Notes under the pieces: generated by a model
Seen by the model: the letters and a program-made list of their open reading frames with translations, nothing else
Databases searched by the model: none
What the model was told of the DNA's origin: nothing
Source: an uncultured Clostridia bacterium
Lineage (GTDB): Bacteria > Bacillota > Clostridia > Christensenellales > CAG-917
Direction of reading: 5' to 3'
DNA length: 7,120 nucleotides
Assembly: GCA_947589635.1 (NCBI GenBank)
Contig: CANQCC010000077.1
Location: 1 to 7,120, forward strand
Program-made: the position numbers and the translations under genes
In this document: positions 1-5,862 of the stretch, piece after piece
Layout: the number at the start of each line of letters is the position of its first letter
Numbering within the stretch: position 1 is the stretch's first letter

Positions 1-1
1 C

Positions 2-799
2 GAGATAGACGACGAGCCCGAAGATATCGCGTTGGATGGCGCTGAGGAATATGCAGAACAAGCCCCGGCGTATAATGCGGCGGCCTCAAATCCCGACAAG
101 GACAAGCCAAAATACATAAGAGACAGCGCAAGGCCTCATGCCAAACAAAACCTCGGCTATTGCGTGCTGACGGAAATTTTGCTTACGCTTGTAAAGCTCG
201 GCTCCCTGCTGCTGTCCCTGGTCTTCGGCCCCGTGGTCGTAGGCGGCGCGGTCAAGAGCGGCTATGCCGGCTTCTATCTTGACGTCGCGCGCGGCAAGTG
301 CGAGGGCACAAAGTCCACATATCGCGGCTTCAACGACATGGTGCCCGGGCTGTGGCTGAACGTGCTGATTTTCCTCATCTCGCTTGTGCCTGCCATAGTC
401 TACCTCATTTTCTTCCTGGCGCTGACGCTCACACTGGGAGCTGTTGGCTGGGTGATATTGATGCCTATCGAGGTCCTCGTGCTGATAGCCATGATGTTTG
501 TCAACAGCTTGTCGGATTATGCGTTCTTCGCGCTCAACGCGGGCGTATCCCGCAAGGCGACGGAGCTTATAAAATACTCCTTTGGCATAGTCGGCAAAAA
601 CTTCGGCAAAATTTTGCTTCTCAAGCTCAGCTTCATAGGCTGGTGGCTGCTTGTCATAGTGACCTTCGGCGCACTGTACTTCTATGTCTCGCCCTACTAT
701 AAGGTAGCGCTTGCAAAGCAATATCTGATCCTGACCGGACAGGATGTGCAGGACGAACAGGACGCGCAAAACGAACAGACTGTGCAAAACGAACAATAA
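2..799 (+). CDS. DUF975-family integral membrane protein, 5' end outside the window
   Basis: The frame is open from the left edge without a stop, and the first possible start in view, a TTG at 32, has no ribosome binding site, so the true start lies upstream. 265 residues are visible. Counting from that TTG, residues 1-30 are acidic, hydrophilic and probably cytosolic. Hydrophobic stretches follow at about 45-73, 107-160 and 195-219, giving four to six membrane spans. The soluble stretch with GYAGFYLDVARGK (about 77-89) and the C-terminal KLSFIGWWLLVIVTFGALYFYVSPY-type block (198-222) match the DUF975 (PF06161) pattern. The family has no established biochemical function. The last 20 residues are a Gln/Asn/Asp-rich repeat. 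The gene is followed by a strong terminator and converges on the acetyltransferase gene. The family call is from remembered motifs; the membrane topology is read from the sequence. Confidence 0.8.
   Translation, partial: EIDDEPEDIALDGAEEYAEQAPAYNAAASNPDKDKPKYIRDSARPHAKQNLGYCVLTEILLTLVKLGSLLLSLVFGPVVVGGAVKSGYAGFYLDVARGKCEGTKSTYRGFNDMVPGLWLNVLIFLISLVPAIVYLIFFLALTLTLGAVGWVILMPIEVLVLIAMMFVNSLSDYAFFALNAGVSRKATELIKYSFGIVGKNFGKILLLKLSFIGWWLLVIVTFGALYFYVSPYYKVALAKQYLILTGQDVQDEQDAQNEQTVQNEQ
743..796 (+). repeat. Three 18-bp units coding a hexapeptide repeat at a protein C-terminus
   Basis: Units at 743-760, 761-778 and 779-796 encode DVQDEQ, DAQNEQ and TVQNEQ directly before the TAA stop. The period is exactly six codons, so gain or loss of a unit keeps the frame. 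It appends a hydrophilic, probably disordered cytosolic tail to the DUF975 protein. Confidence 0.85.
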
Positions 800-831
800 T
801 TTTGCTTCCCGCACAAAAATCGAGAGCAACA

Positions 832-881
832 GGCATTGAAAAATCAATGACAAAACGGCATTGAATAAACAGTGACAAAAC
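832..881. repeat. 25-bp imperfect tandem duplication upstream of the terminator
   Basis: Unit 832-856 and unit 857-881 agree at 22 of 25 positions. Both begin GGCATTGAA and end TGACAAAAC. A truncated third copy of the start (GGCAAAAC, 882-889) runs into the left arm of the terminator. The repeat is non-coding, between the DUF975 stop and the hairpin. Confidence 0.8.
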
Positions 882-884
882 GGC

Positions 885-917
885 AAAACGGCGAGAGTTC
901 CTCGCCGTTTTCCTTTT
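885..917. terminator. Intrinsic terminator between convergent genes
   Basis: A perfect 11-bp stem (AAAACGGCGAG at 885-895 with CTCGCCGTTTT at 901-911) closes a 5-nt loop. It is followed on the + strand by the T-rich tail TTTTCCTTTT. On the - strand the stem ends in TTTT and is followed by GCCGTTTTGTC, so it can also stop the acetyltransferase transcript, although its U-tract is weaker there. It serves the DUF975 gene and probably the scf-acetyltransferase cluster. Confidence 0.85.
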
Positions 918-998
918 GCAAATTGATTATTCTCCCTTTGGATCTTTATCTTCCCGCGCCCTTTTTGCGCCGCCGCCTAGCTCTGTTACAAAAAAAGT

Positions 999-1568
999 TT
1001 AGTCGGTCAGATATCTGATAACTCTTGCGGGAACGCCCGCTACGACGGCATATGCGGGGACGTCCTTGGTGACTACCGCGCCCGCGCCGACAATGGCTCC
1101 GTCTCCTATCTGCACGCCGGGAAGGACGGTGGCGTGCGCGCCTATCCAGACCTTATTGCCTATCTTTACGGGAGCCGCGACCATATCCCCGCGCTTTTCG
1201 GGATCAGGATCGTGATTGAGCGTCGCAATGACCACCTGCTGACCTATAAGGCAATCGTCGCCTATTTGTATGCCGCCCTGATCCTGAAAACAGCAGCCGG
1301 AATTTATAAATACGCGCTTGCCGAGCGTGATGTTCATCCCGTAATCTGTGGAAAAGGGAGGAAACAGCCCAAACGTATCGTCCTCTTCTTTGCCGATAAG
1401 TTCAAAGAAAAGCCGCCTGAGCTCTTGCGGCTCGTGATATTTTCCGTTGATTTCCGCCGTATAGCGGAGCGCGCGTCGCGACATCTCGTGCATATGGCGA
1501 TGCGCCTCGGACGCCGCCTTTATATTTGCGTCTTTCTCAAGAGTCCCGATAAATTGTTGTCTGTCCAT
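999..1568 (-). CDS. Sugar O-acetyltransferase, maltose/galactoside acetyltransferase (LbH) type
   Basis: This 189-residue protein has the usual length for the Maa/LacA/NodL group, which transfers acetyl from acetyl-CoA to a sugar hydroxyl as a cytosolic trimer. Residues 1-60 form the helical N-terminal Mac domain (…HRHMHEMSRRALRYTAEIN…). From about 75 on, the left-handed beta-helix hexapeptide repeats are clear (ITLGKRVFINSGC, IQIGDDCLIG, VKIGNKVWIG, VQIGDGAIVGAGAVVTKDV). His119 in TLNHD is at the position of the catalytic His of LacA. The C-terminal VVAGVPARVI motif is typical of acetyl-CoA-binding members. The ATG is preceded by GGGAGA with 5-nt spacing. It lies 50 nt behind scfB with no terminator between, so co-transcription is likely. 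The natural acceptor sugar cannot be read from the sequence, so no symbol is given. Confidence 0.92.
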   Translation of the reverse strand: MDRQQFIGTLEKDANIKAASEAHRHMHEMSRRALRYTAEINGKYHEPQELRRLFFELIGKEEDDTFGLFPPFSTDYGMNITLGKRVFINSGCCFQDQGGIQIGDDCLIGQQVVIATLNHDPDPEKRGDMVAAPVKIGNKVWIGAHATVLPGVQIGDGAIVGAGAVVTKDVPAYAVVAGVPARVIRYLTD

Positions 1569-1618
1569 ATTTTCTCCCGCAAAAAATTTCGTAGGGCATT
1601 ACAAATTGCAAGTCGCAG

Positions 1619-3007
1619 TCAGCTGTCCTTTTGTTCCTCGTCAAGATATTCGGAGGCTTTAAGCATGATTGCGCACTCCATGCGCTTTCTGAAAAGGTCG
1701 CAGCCATAGCCGTATACGCCGCTTATGTCTCCCGTCGCGTTGTAAGCGTTGGCGGCGCACCCGCCCGAGCAATACAGCCTTGCCCAGCAGCCGTCGCATT
1801 CGGGGCGGGAATAGGCGTTGCAACCCTTAAATTTGTCGCGGATGTCCGACCTTGTCACGCCCTGCCATATGTCGCCCATCAAAAAGTCCTTATTCCCCAC
1901 GAATTGGTGACAGGGATACAGCTCGCCCGTAGGCGTCACGGCAAGATATTCCGTCCCGCTGCCGCAGCCCGAAACGCGCTTGTACACGCACGGCCCGCCT
2001 TCGAGGTCAAGCATATAGTGATAGAAGGTGAAGGGTTTGCCCTCCCTCCTTCTTTTTATCATCATTTCGGCAAGTTTTTCGTATTGGTCGTATATTATCT
2101 TCTTGTCCTCTTCGTCAAGCGCGTACTTTTCGGAGGGGGCGCACACGACGGGCTCCATACTTAGCCTGTCGAAGCCCAAATCGAGCATGACCTTAAGATC
2201 CTCCGTGAAGTCGGGATTGAAGTGCGTAAACGTGCCGCGCATATAATATTCCTTGTCCCCGCGCGCCTGCACGAATTTTTGAAATTTAGGCACTATGACG
2301 TCAAAGCTGCCCACGCCGCCTACGGTCTTGCGGAAGCGATCGTTGACCTGCTTTCTGCCGTCGAGGGACAGCACGACGTTGTTCATCTCGCGGTTGGCAA
2401 AGTCTATGACGTCGTCGTCAAGCAGCATCCCGTTGGTGGTAAGCGTAAAGCGGAAGCGCTTGTTATGCTCCTTTTCTATACTCCGCGCGTAGGCGACGAG
2501 GCGCTTTACGACGTCGAAGTTCATAAGAGGCTCCCCGCCGAAAAAATCCACCTCGAGATTGTGCCTGTTGCCGCTTGATTCGATAAGAAAATCAAGCGCG
2601 CGTTTGCCCACTTCAAAGCTCATAAGCGCGCGCTCGCCGTGATACTTGCCCTGCGCCGCAAAGCAATACTCGCAGTCGAGGTTGCATGTGTGCGCGACGT
2701 GCAGACACAGCGCCTTTATGACGGGATCGCGTTTTGCAAGCGCGGATACGTCGGACTTGAAGGTATCCGGGCTGAAGAGTTTGCCCTCGCTTATAAGCTG
2801 CTCGATATCGGCGTAGCACTCCTCAAAATCCCGCTCCGTCACGCCGCTTGAGGCATACTTTTCAAGGATGGACGCCTTAAGCTCCTCCTTAGTCAGGCTC
2901 TCAAACGCATCTATCATGTCATAGGCGACTTCGTCCACAAGATGCACGCTGCCGCTTGCCGCGTCAAGCACGATGTTAAATCCGCCAAGTTTATAGCAAT
3001 GTATCAT
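1619..3007 (-). CDS. scfB: SCIFF peptide maturase, radical SAM/SPASM thioether-forming enzyme
   Basis: A 462-residue enzyme matching the CteB/Tte1186 family. It should use S-adenosylmethionine and three [4Fe-4S] clusters to crosslink Cys sulfurs of the SCIFF peptide to other residues (ranthipeptide class). Residues 1-80 (MIHCYKLGGFNIVLDAASGSV start) form the RRE-like leader-binding region. The radical SAM signature CxxxCxxC is C108-C112-C115, with GGEP at 157-160. The SPASM region carries C340, C348, C366, C396, C404, C407, C413, C417 and C436, enough for two auxiliary clusters. I chose the ATG at 3007 because family members begin MIH and GGGAA lies 5 nt upstream. A GTG four codons earlier overlaps that ribosome binding site and is rejected. 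The precursor gene scfA lies 130 nt upstream on the same strand. No key residue is missing. Confidence 0.95.
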   Translation of the reverse strand: MIHCYKLGGFNIVLDAASGSVHLVDEVAYDMIDAFESLTKEELKASILEKYASSGVTERDFEECYADIEQLISEGKLFSPDTFKSDVSALAKRDPVIKALCLHVAHTCNLDCEYCFAAQGKYHGERALMSFEVGKRALDFLIESSGNRHNLEVDFFGGEPLMNFDVVKRLVAYARSIEKEHNKRFRFTLTTNGMLLDDDVIDFANREMNNVVLSLDGRKQVNDRFRKTVGGVGSFDVIVPKFQKFVQARGDKEYYMRGTFTHFNPDFTEDLKVMLDLGFDRLSMEPVVCAPSEKYALDEEDKKIIYDQYEKLAEMMIKRRREGKPFTFYHYMLDLEGGPCVYKRVSGCGSGTEYLAVTPTGELYPCHQFVGNKDFLMGDIWQGVTRSDIRDKFKGCNAYSRPECDGCWARLYCSGGCAANAYNATGDISGVYGYGCDLFRKRMECAIMLKASEYLDEEQKDS

Positions 3008-3031
3008 ATTCTTTCCCACTTCTTACGCTTT

Positions 3032-3070
3032 GCCGCCTTTATGCCTTTTGGGTCTTAAACTTAAGGCGGC
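3032..3070 (-). promoter_or_regulatory. 8-bp inverted repeat in the scfB leader
   Basis: GCCGCCTT at 3032-3039 is the exact inverse of AAGGCGGC at 3063-3070, with a 23-nt loop. In the transcript it would fold just upstream of the scfB ribosome binding site (3013-3017), leaving about 14 nt between. It could affect translation or mRNA stability; it could also be chance. Confidence 0.35.
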
Positions 3071-3083
3071 GCGATATAAAGAT

Positions 3084-3111
3084 GTGGCGCAGCGAATCAT
3101 CGCTGCGCCAC
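3084..3111 (-). terminator. Strong hairpin between scfA and scfB, probable partial terminator or mRNA-stabilising stem
   Basis: A perfect 12-bp GC-rich stem (GTGGCGCAGCGA at 3084-3095 with TCGCTGCGCCAC at 3100-3111) closes a 4-nt loop. It may extend through GATAT/ATATC across an internal loop. It lies 26 nt after the scfA stop. On the - strand it is followed by ATCTTTATATCGC, which has only three consecutive T, so complete termination is unlikely. A partial terminator or a 3'-end stabiliser would give more precursor mRNA than maturase mRNA. Confidence 0.7.
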
Positions 3112-3137
3112 TCATATCAAAGTTTGATCTCAGGCGC

Positions 3138-3284
3138 TTACTTGGAGGCCTTTTCGCACTTCTGATTTGCTACGCCGCAAGAGGTCTTGCATGCGGATTG
3201 GCAGGAAGTTTGGCATTCGCCGCAGCCGCCGTTTTGCTTGCTTTCGTTGAGATTGCGCGTTTTGAGAGTGATTATTCTTTTCAT
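3138..3284 (-). CDS. scfA: SCIFF ranthipeptide precursor (six cysteines in forty-five residues)
   Basis: A 48-residue peptide with six cysteines at 21, 24, 28, 32, 36 and 43. It has a Lys/Arg-rich leader (MKRIITLKTRNLNESKQ, 1-17), a GG at 19-20, and a core with CGECQTSCQSACKTSC followed by GVANQKCEKASK. This is nearly the consensus SCIFF sequence (TIGR03973), and its maturase is encoded immediately downstream. ScfB is expected to install thioether links from the cysteines. The physiological role of the mature product is not firmly settled in the family. The start ATG has GGAG 6 nt upstream (3291-3294), and a strong promoter lies just beyond. Position 37 is Gly, where I recall the crosslinked Thr of the characterised homologues. 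No dedicated protease or exporter is encoded in the window, as is usual for SCIFF loci. Confidence 0.95.
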   Translation of the reverse strand: MKRIITLKTRNLNESKQNGGCGECQTSCQSACKTSCGVANQKCEKASK

Positions 3285-3290
3285 AGCTTG

Positions 3291-3294
3291 CTCC
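3291..3294 (-). promoter_or_regulatory. Ribosome binding site of scfA
   Basis: GGAG on the - strand, 6 nt before the ATG. It fixes the start of this very short gene and supports it as genuinely translated. Confidence 0.8.
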
Positions 3295-3313
3295 AATAAA
3301 TTTTATTAAGATT

Positions 3314-3342
3314 ATCTTATCATCATATCAGCGGCGTGTCAA
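3314..3342 (-). promoter_or_regulatory. Sigma-A-type promoter of scfA with extended -10 and overlapping dyad
   Basis: On the - strand TTGACA (3337-3342, perfect -35) is separated by 17 nt from TAAGAT (3314-3319), with TG one base before the hexamer (extended -10). The start point is predicted near 3307, giving a leader of about 22 nt. The -35 overlaps the decarboxylase stop codon at 3339-3341. The -10 forms one arm of the dyad TAAGAT-N-ATCTTA (3307-3319), a plausible operator. The hexamers are seen directly; activity is inferred. Confidence 0.7.
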
Positions 3343-4886
3343 GCAAGCACGGCTATATTTTGCGAGATATCCCCTCTTGAACCCTGCACATGGACGCCGC
3401 TTGCCATAAGCGCTTTCAGCCTGCAAATCGTTTCCTCGTCCAACCTCTCGCCCTTTACGACGATGGGACTGCCCGGAGGATACGCGCGGATGTTTTCCGC
3501 CACGACTCTTCCCGCCGCGCTCTCAAGCGGAACAAAAACATACGCAGCTATCCCCGCTTCATAAGAGGGAAGCGCCTTTATTGGAAGTTTATATCCGCAT
3601 GCGGCATGGGAGTCGTCCGTCCCGCAAACTGCGCAAGGCGCCGCGCCTTCGCCGTCCGGTCGCGCGCAGGAGGGCGATGAGGTGTTACCATTTCCGGCAC
3701 TTTTTGGAATAGTATTCTCATTTTTTAGTTTTTTTGGAATAGTATTCTCAAAATCAGCTTTATTTAGAGCGGTTTTCCAAAATACTTCGTCCGCGTCAAG
3801 CTCGTACAGGGCGCTTTTAAGCCTTGAATACATATTTTGCGTATCGCCCGCTCCCGTCATCGCTATGCAATAGTTTTCGCCCGCCATTTCAAGCTCGATG
3901 GCATATCTTTCTCTCAGCGCGTCCATAATCTTTGCGCCGCGCTCTCCCCTTCTTAAGATCAGCGCGAGTTTTGAGACGTCATAGCCGTAGGCGCCTTCCC
4001 CGTCGTACAGCCTTATCCTCTTCAAGCCTTTAAGCTGCTCGCGCAATTTTTTGACGTCGTCGCGCCACTTTCGCACGCCGTCCGTACAAAGATAGTCTAT
4101 GCAGCCCTCCACGGACGCCATAAGCGGATAGGACGGCGAACTTGTCTGAAATACGGCAAGCTGTTCGTCTACCCTCGCCATATCCACTCTGTCCGAGCAC
4201 ACGTGCAATATCGCGGTCTGAGTCAGCGATGGCAGAGTCTTGTGCAGGCTGTTTACAACTATGTCCGCGCCGAGGCTGCGCGCGCTGTCCGAAAAGCCGC
4301 CGAAGCCGAGATGCGCCCCGTGCGCCTCGTCCACAAACAATATTGCGCCTCTCCTTTTGCACTCCGCCGCTATGCCCGCTATGTCCGAGATGACGCCCTC
4401 GTAGGTGGGGCTTACGACCACGACAAGTTTTATGTCGCCGTCCTCATCAAACCGCCTTTTTATTTCCTGAGGGCTGACGCTGCCGAAAAACCCGTCCTCA
4501 AGCACGTCGGGCAGCGCATAGCTTACGTCAAGCCGGCATATCTCCGCCGCGTTATACACGCTTTGATGGCAGTTGCGCGCGATTAGGACTTTATCCCCGT
4601 CCGCCGTGCAAGCTCGCACCGCCGCAAGTATCCCCGCCGTGCTTCCGCCCACAAGCATGCGCGACGCGCGCACGCCGTATACCTCGCTCGCCTTCAGGTT
4701 GACGTCCCTCAGCACGCCCTCGGCGTCAAACAGGTTGTCAAACCCCGCGATCTCCGTCACGTCGTAGCGCTCAAGTCCCATCAGATGCCCGAATTTGCCG
4801 TTGCGTTTGTGCCCCGGCATATGAAATGGCACGGCGCCTCCGTCCGCATACGCTTTCAATTTTTCAAGCAATGTATCCTTTTGCAT
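3339..4886 (-). CDS. PLP-dependent Orn/Lys/Arg decarboxylase family protein
   Basis: 515 residues of the short SpeA/YaaO-like branch without the N-terminal wing domain. The family removes the carboxyl of Arg, Lys or Orn to give agmatine, cadaverine or putrescine; the substrate cannot be told here. Motifs: FHMPGHKRN at 21-29, GGSTAGILAA at 80-89, VDEAHGAH with Asp186 (pyridine nitrogen) and His189, and SLHKTLPSLTQTA with Lys216 as the PLP lysine. The C-terminal domain is recognisable (LPSYEAGIAAYVFVPLESAAG, then AYPPGSPIVVKGE). Between the domains, about 376-431, lies an unusual linker with a repeated ENTIPK and a CAVC…C pattern. I chose the ATG at 4886 because GGGAG lies 6 nt upstream and the promoter sits close behind. 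An in-frame GTG at 4934 lies upstream of that promoter and lacks such a site. scfA begins 54 nt downstream with no terminator between, so read-through is possible. Confidence 0.93.
   Translation of the reverse strand: MQKDTLLEKLKAYADGGAVPFHMPGHKRNGKFGHLMGLERYDVTEIAGFDNLFDAEGVLRDVNLKASEVYGVRASRMLVGGSTAGILAAVRACTADGDKVLIARNCHQSVYNAAEICRLDVSYALPDVLEDGFFGSVSPQEIKRRFDEDGDIKLVVVVSPTYEGVISDIAGIAAECKRRGAILFVDEAHGAHLGFGGFSDSARSLGADIVVNSLHKTLPSLTQTAILHVCSDRVDMARVDEQLAVFQTSSPSYPLMASVEGCIDYLCTDGVRKWRDDVKKLREQLKGLKRIRLYDGEGAYGYDVSKLALILRRGERGAKIMDALRERYAIELEMAGENYCIAMTGAGDTQNMYSRLKSALYELDADEVFWKTALNKADFENTIPKKLKNENTIPKSAGNGNTSSPSCARPDGEGAAPCAVCGTDDSHAACGYKLPIKALPSYEAGIAAYVFVPLESAAGRVVAENIRAYPPGSPIVVKGERLDEETICRLKALMASGVHVQGSRGDISQNIAVLA
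3701..3750. repeat. 20-bp exact direct repeat inside the decarboxylase gene
   Basis: TTTTTGGAATAGTATTCTCA occurs at 3701-3720 and again at 3731-3750, a 30-bp period equal to ten codons. On the - strand each copy encodes ENTIPK, giving the repeat ENTIPKKLKN then ENTIPKSAGN. A degenerate third unit (GNTSSPSCAR) lies next to it at 3671-3700. It is in the interdomain linker and A/T-rich compared with the surrounding gene. Confidence 0.9.
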
Positions 4887-4892
4887 ATCAAA

Positions 4893-4897
4893 CTCCC
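4893..4897 (-). promoter_or_regulatory. Ribosome binding site deciding the decarboxylase start
   Basis: GGGAG on the - strand, 6 nt before the ATG at 4886. It supports the shorter 515-residue protein over the GTG 16 codons upstream. Confidence 0.8.
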
Positions 4898-4904
4898 AAA
4901 GAGG

Positions 4905-4933
4905 ATTATAACACGTCGCTTGAAGAATTTCCA
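4905..4933 (-). promoter_or_regulatory. Sigma-A-type promoter of the decarboxylase gene
   Basis: On the - strand TGGAAA (4928-4933, four of six to consensus) is separated by 17 nt from a perfect TATAAT (4905-4910). The predicted start near 4898 leaves a leader of only about 12 nt that just contains GGGAG. The close spacing excludes leader-encoded attenuation. Confidence 0.7.
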
Positions 4934-4971
4934 CTCAAAACGAGCGCTTGCCGAAAATATGAAGCGCGGCG

Positions 4972-4997
4972 AAAAAATTTTTTGGGAGAGGTATAAA
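4972..4997 (+). promoter_or_regulatory. A6T6 palindrome and possible -10 upstream of the hydrolase gene
   Basis: The 166-bp gap between the divergent decarboxylase and hydrolase genes contains AAAAAATTTTTT (4972-4983), probably bent DNA, then TATAAA (4992-4997), 55 nt before the hydrolase start. No good -35 lies 16-18 nt upstream of TATAAA, so this is only the best-placed candidate. A second pair, TTGCAA (5009-5014) and TAAACT (5032-5037) with 17-nt spacing, would start inside the ribosome binding site and is less likely. Confidence 0.3.
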
Positions 4998-5052
4998 AAT
5001 TTGCGCTATTGCAATGAAGGGCGGCATATGTTAAACTTAAGGCGGGTGAATT

Positions 5053-5862
5053 ATGAAAAAACTACGACTTATCGCAATTTTTCTGCTTCTGAGCGCGCTG
5101 TTTATCTCTCTTGTCGGCTGCGACAGGGCCAAGGCGGTCGATTACTCCGCGCAAAACTCCTTCGACGTAAGCGTGGAAGACTCCAAGACCGCTCTGACCT
5201 TTTCTCCTAAGGGCGTTAAGGCGACTTACGGGCTTATCTTCTATCAGGGCACTGCGATCTCCGCCGACCACTATTCCTATCTTGGCGAGGCGCTCGCGGC
5301 GCAAGGCTACGTCGTGGTGATCCCCAAGACGAATATGGGGATGGCGTTTTACGGATACAGCGCTACGGAGCCGGCGTTTGAAAGGTTTAAGGACGTGCGC
5401 TTCTTTGTGGGCGGGCACTCGCAGGGCGGAGGCGCCGCCGTACGCCGCGCGCAGGATAACGCGGACAAGGTAAAAGGTCTGATATTGCTTGCCCCGCTTT
5501 GCTACACGCTTAAAAAGGGAATGTTCGAGGGCAGCGAGAACTCCGAAGGCGATTTTTACAATGTGGCGGACAAGGATATCCCCGCCCTCATACTCGACGC
5601 CTCCAATGACAGAGTGCTGTCTTCTTCTCAGCGCGCCGCCTCGTCGGAGTGCGTAAACGCCTCGCTTACGACTCGCATAGAAATATCCCCCGGCGCGCAC
5701 ATGAGCTTCAGCACTCTTGACGACGACGCCACGCTTGCGACCTTCCTGAACGACGGAGACGGCATAAGCGAACAAGAAAAGCAGGCGCAGCGCGAAAAAA
5801 CCGTACAGTATATACTGGCATTTTTGAATCGCGTCGTTACGGGCGAAAATCAGGCGGATTGA
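5053..5862 (+). CDS. Lipoprotein alpha/beta hydrolase (Abhydrolase_5-like)
   Basis: 269 residues. A lipoprotein signal peptide covers residues 1-22 (MKKLR, a hydrophobic core, then LVGC), with Cys23 as the lipidated residue, so the enzyme should be anchored outside the membrane. The domain follows the PF12695 pattern: GLIFYQGTAISADHYSYLGEAL at 60-81 (beta strand and oxyanion region), LAAQGYVVVIPK at 81-92, and the nucleophile elbow GHSQG at 121-125 with Ser123. Asp186 (LDASNDRV) is the likely acid and His216 (GAHMSF) the likely base, completing a triad. The substrate is unknown; esterase or thioesterase activity is plausible. AAGGCGGG lies 6 nt before the ATG. The gene is divergent from the decarboxylase and convergent with the dehydrogenase, so it probably forms its own single-gene transcript. 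Confidence 0.88.
   Translation: MKKLRLIAIFLLLSALFISLVGCDRAKAVDYSAQNSFDVSVEDSKTALTFSPKGVKATYGLIFYQGTAISADHYSYLGEALAAQGYVVVIPKTNMGMAFYGYSATEPAFERFKDVRFFVGGHSQGGGAAVRRAQDNADKVKGLILLAPLCYTLKKGMFEGSENSEGDFYNVADKDIPALILDASNDRVLSSSQRAASSECVNASLTTRIEISPGAHMSFSTLDDDATLATFLNDGDGISEQEKQAQREKTVQYILAFLNRVVTGENQAD

Noticed and set aside
86..886. Long open frame on the minus strand opposite the DUF975 gene
   Set aside because: It is antisense to a convincing membrane protein gene, gives a His/Gln/Arg-rich low-complexity product, and crosses the terminator.
961..985. GCGC…GCGC inverted repeat around CCCTTTTTG
   Set aside because: Only four base pairs with no continuation.
1007..1018. Perfect 12-bp palindrome TCAGATATCTGA near the acetyltransferase stop, followed on the minus strand by a T-run
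   Set aside because: It has no loop, so only about four base pairs could form; too weak to call a terminator, and it lies in coding sequence.
1134..1709. 191-codon open frame on the plus strand over the acetyltransferase gene
   Set aside because: It is antisense to hexapeptide-repeat coding sequence and spans two real genes; no ribosome binding site or recognisable motif.
3017..3019. GTG start four codons upstream of the chosen scfB ATG
   Set aside because: It lies in the ribosome binding site, and family members begin MIH at the ATG.
3701..3750. Direct repeat considered as a CRISPR-like or insertion-sequence remnant
   Set aside because: It is in frame within a coding region, has only two copies and a 10-codon period, and lacks spacers, terminal inverted repeats or cas genes.
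4932..4934. GTG start 16 codons upstream of the chosen decarboxylase ATG
   Set aside because: It lies upstream of the -10 and inside the -35 region, and the extra residues do not resemble the family N-terminus.
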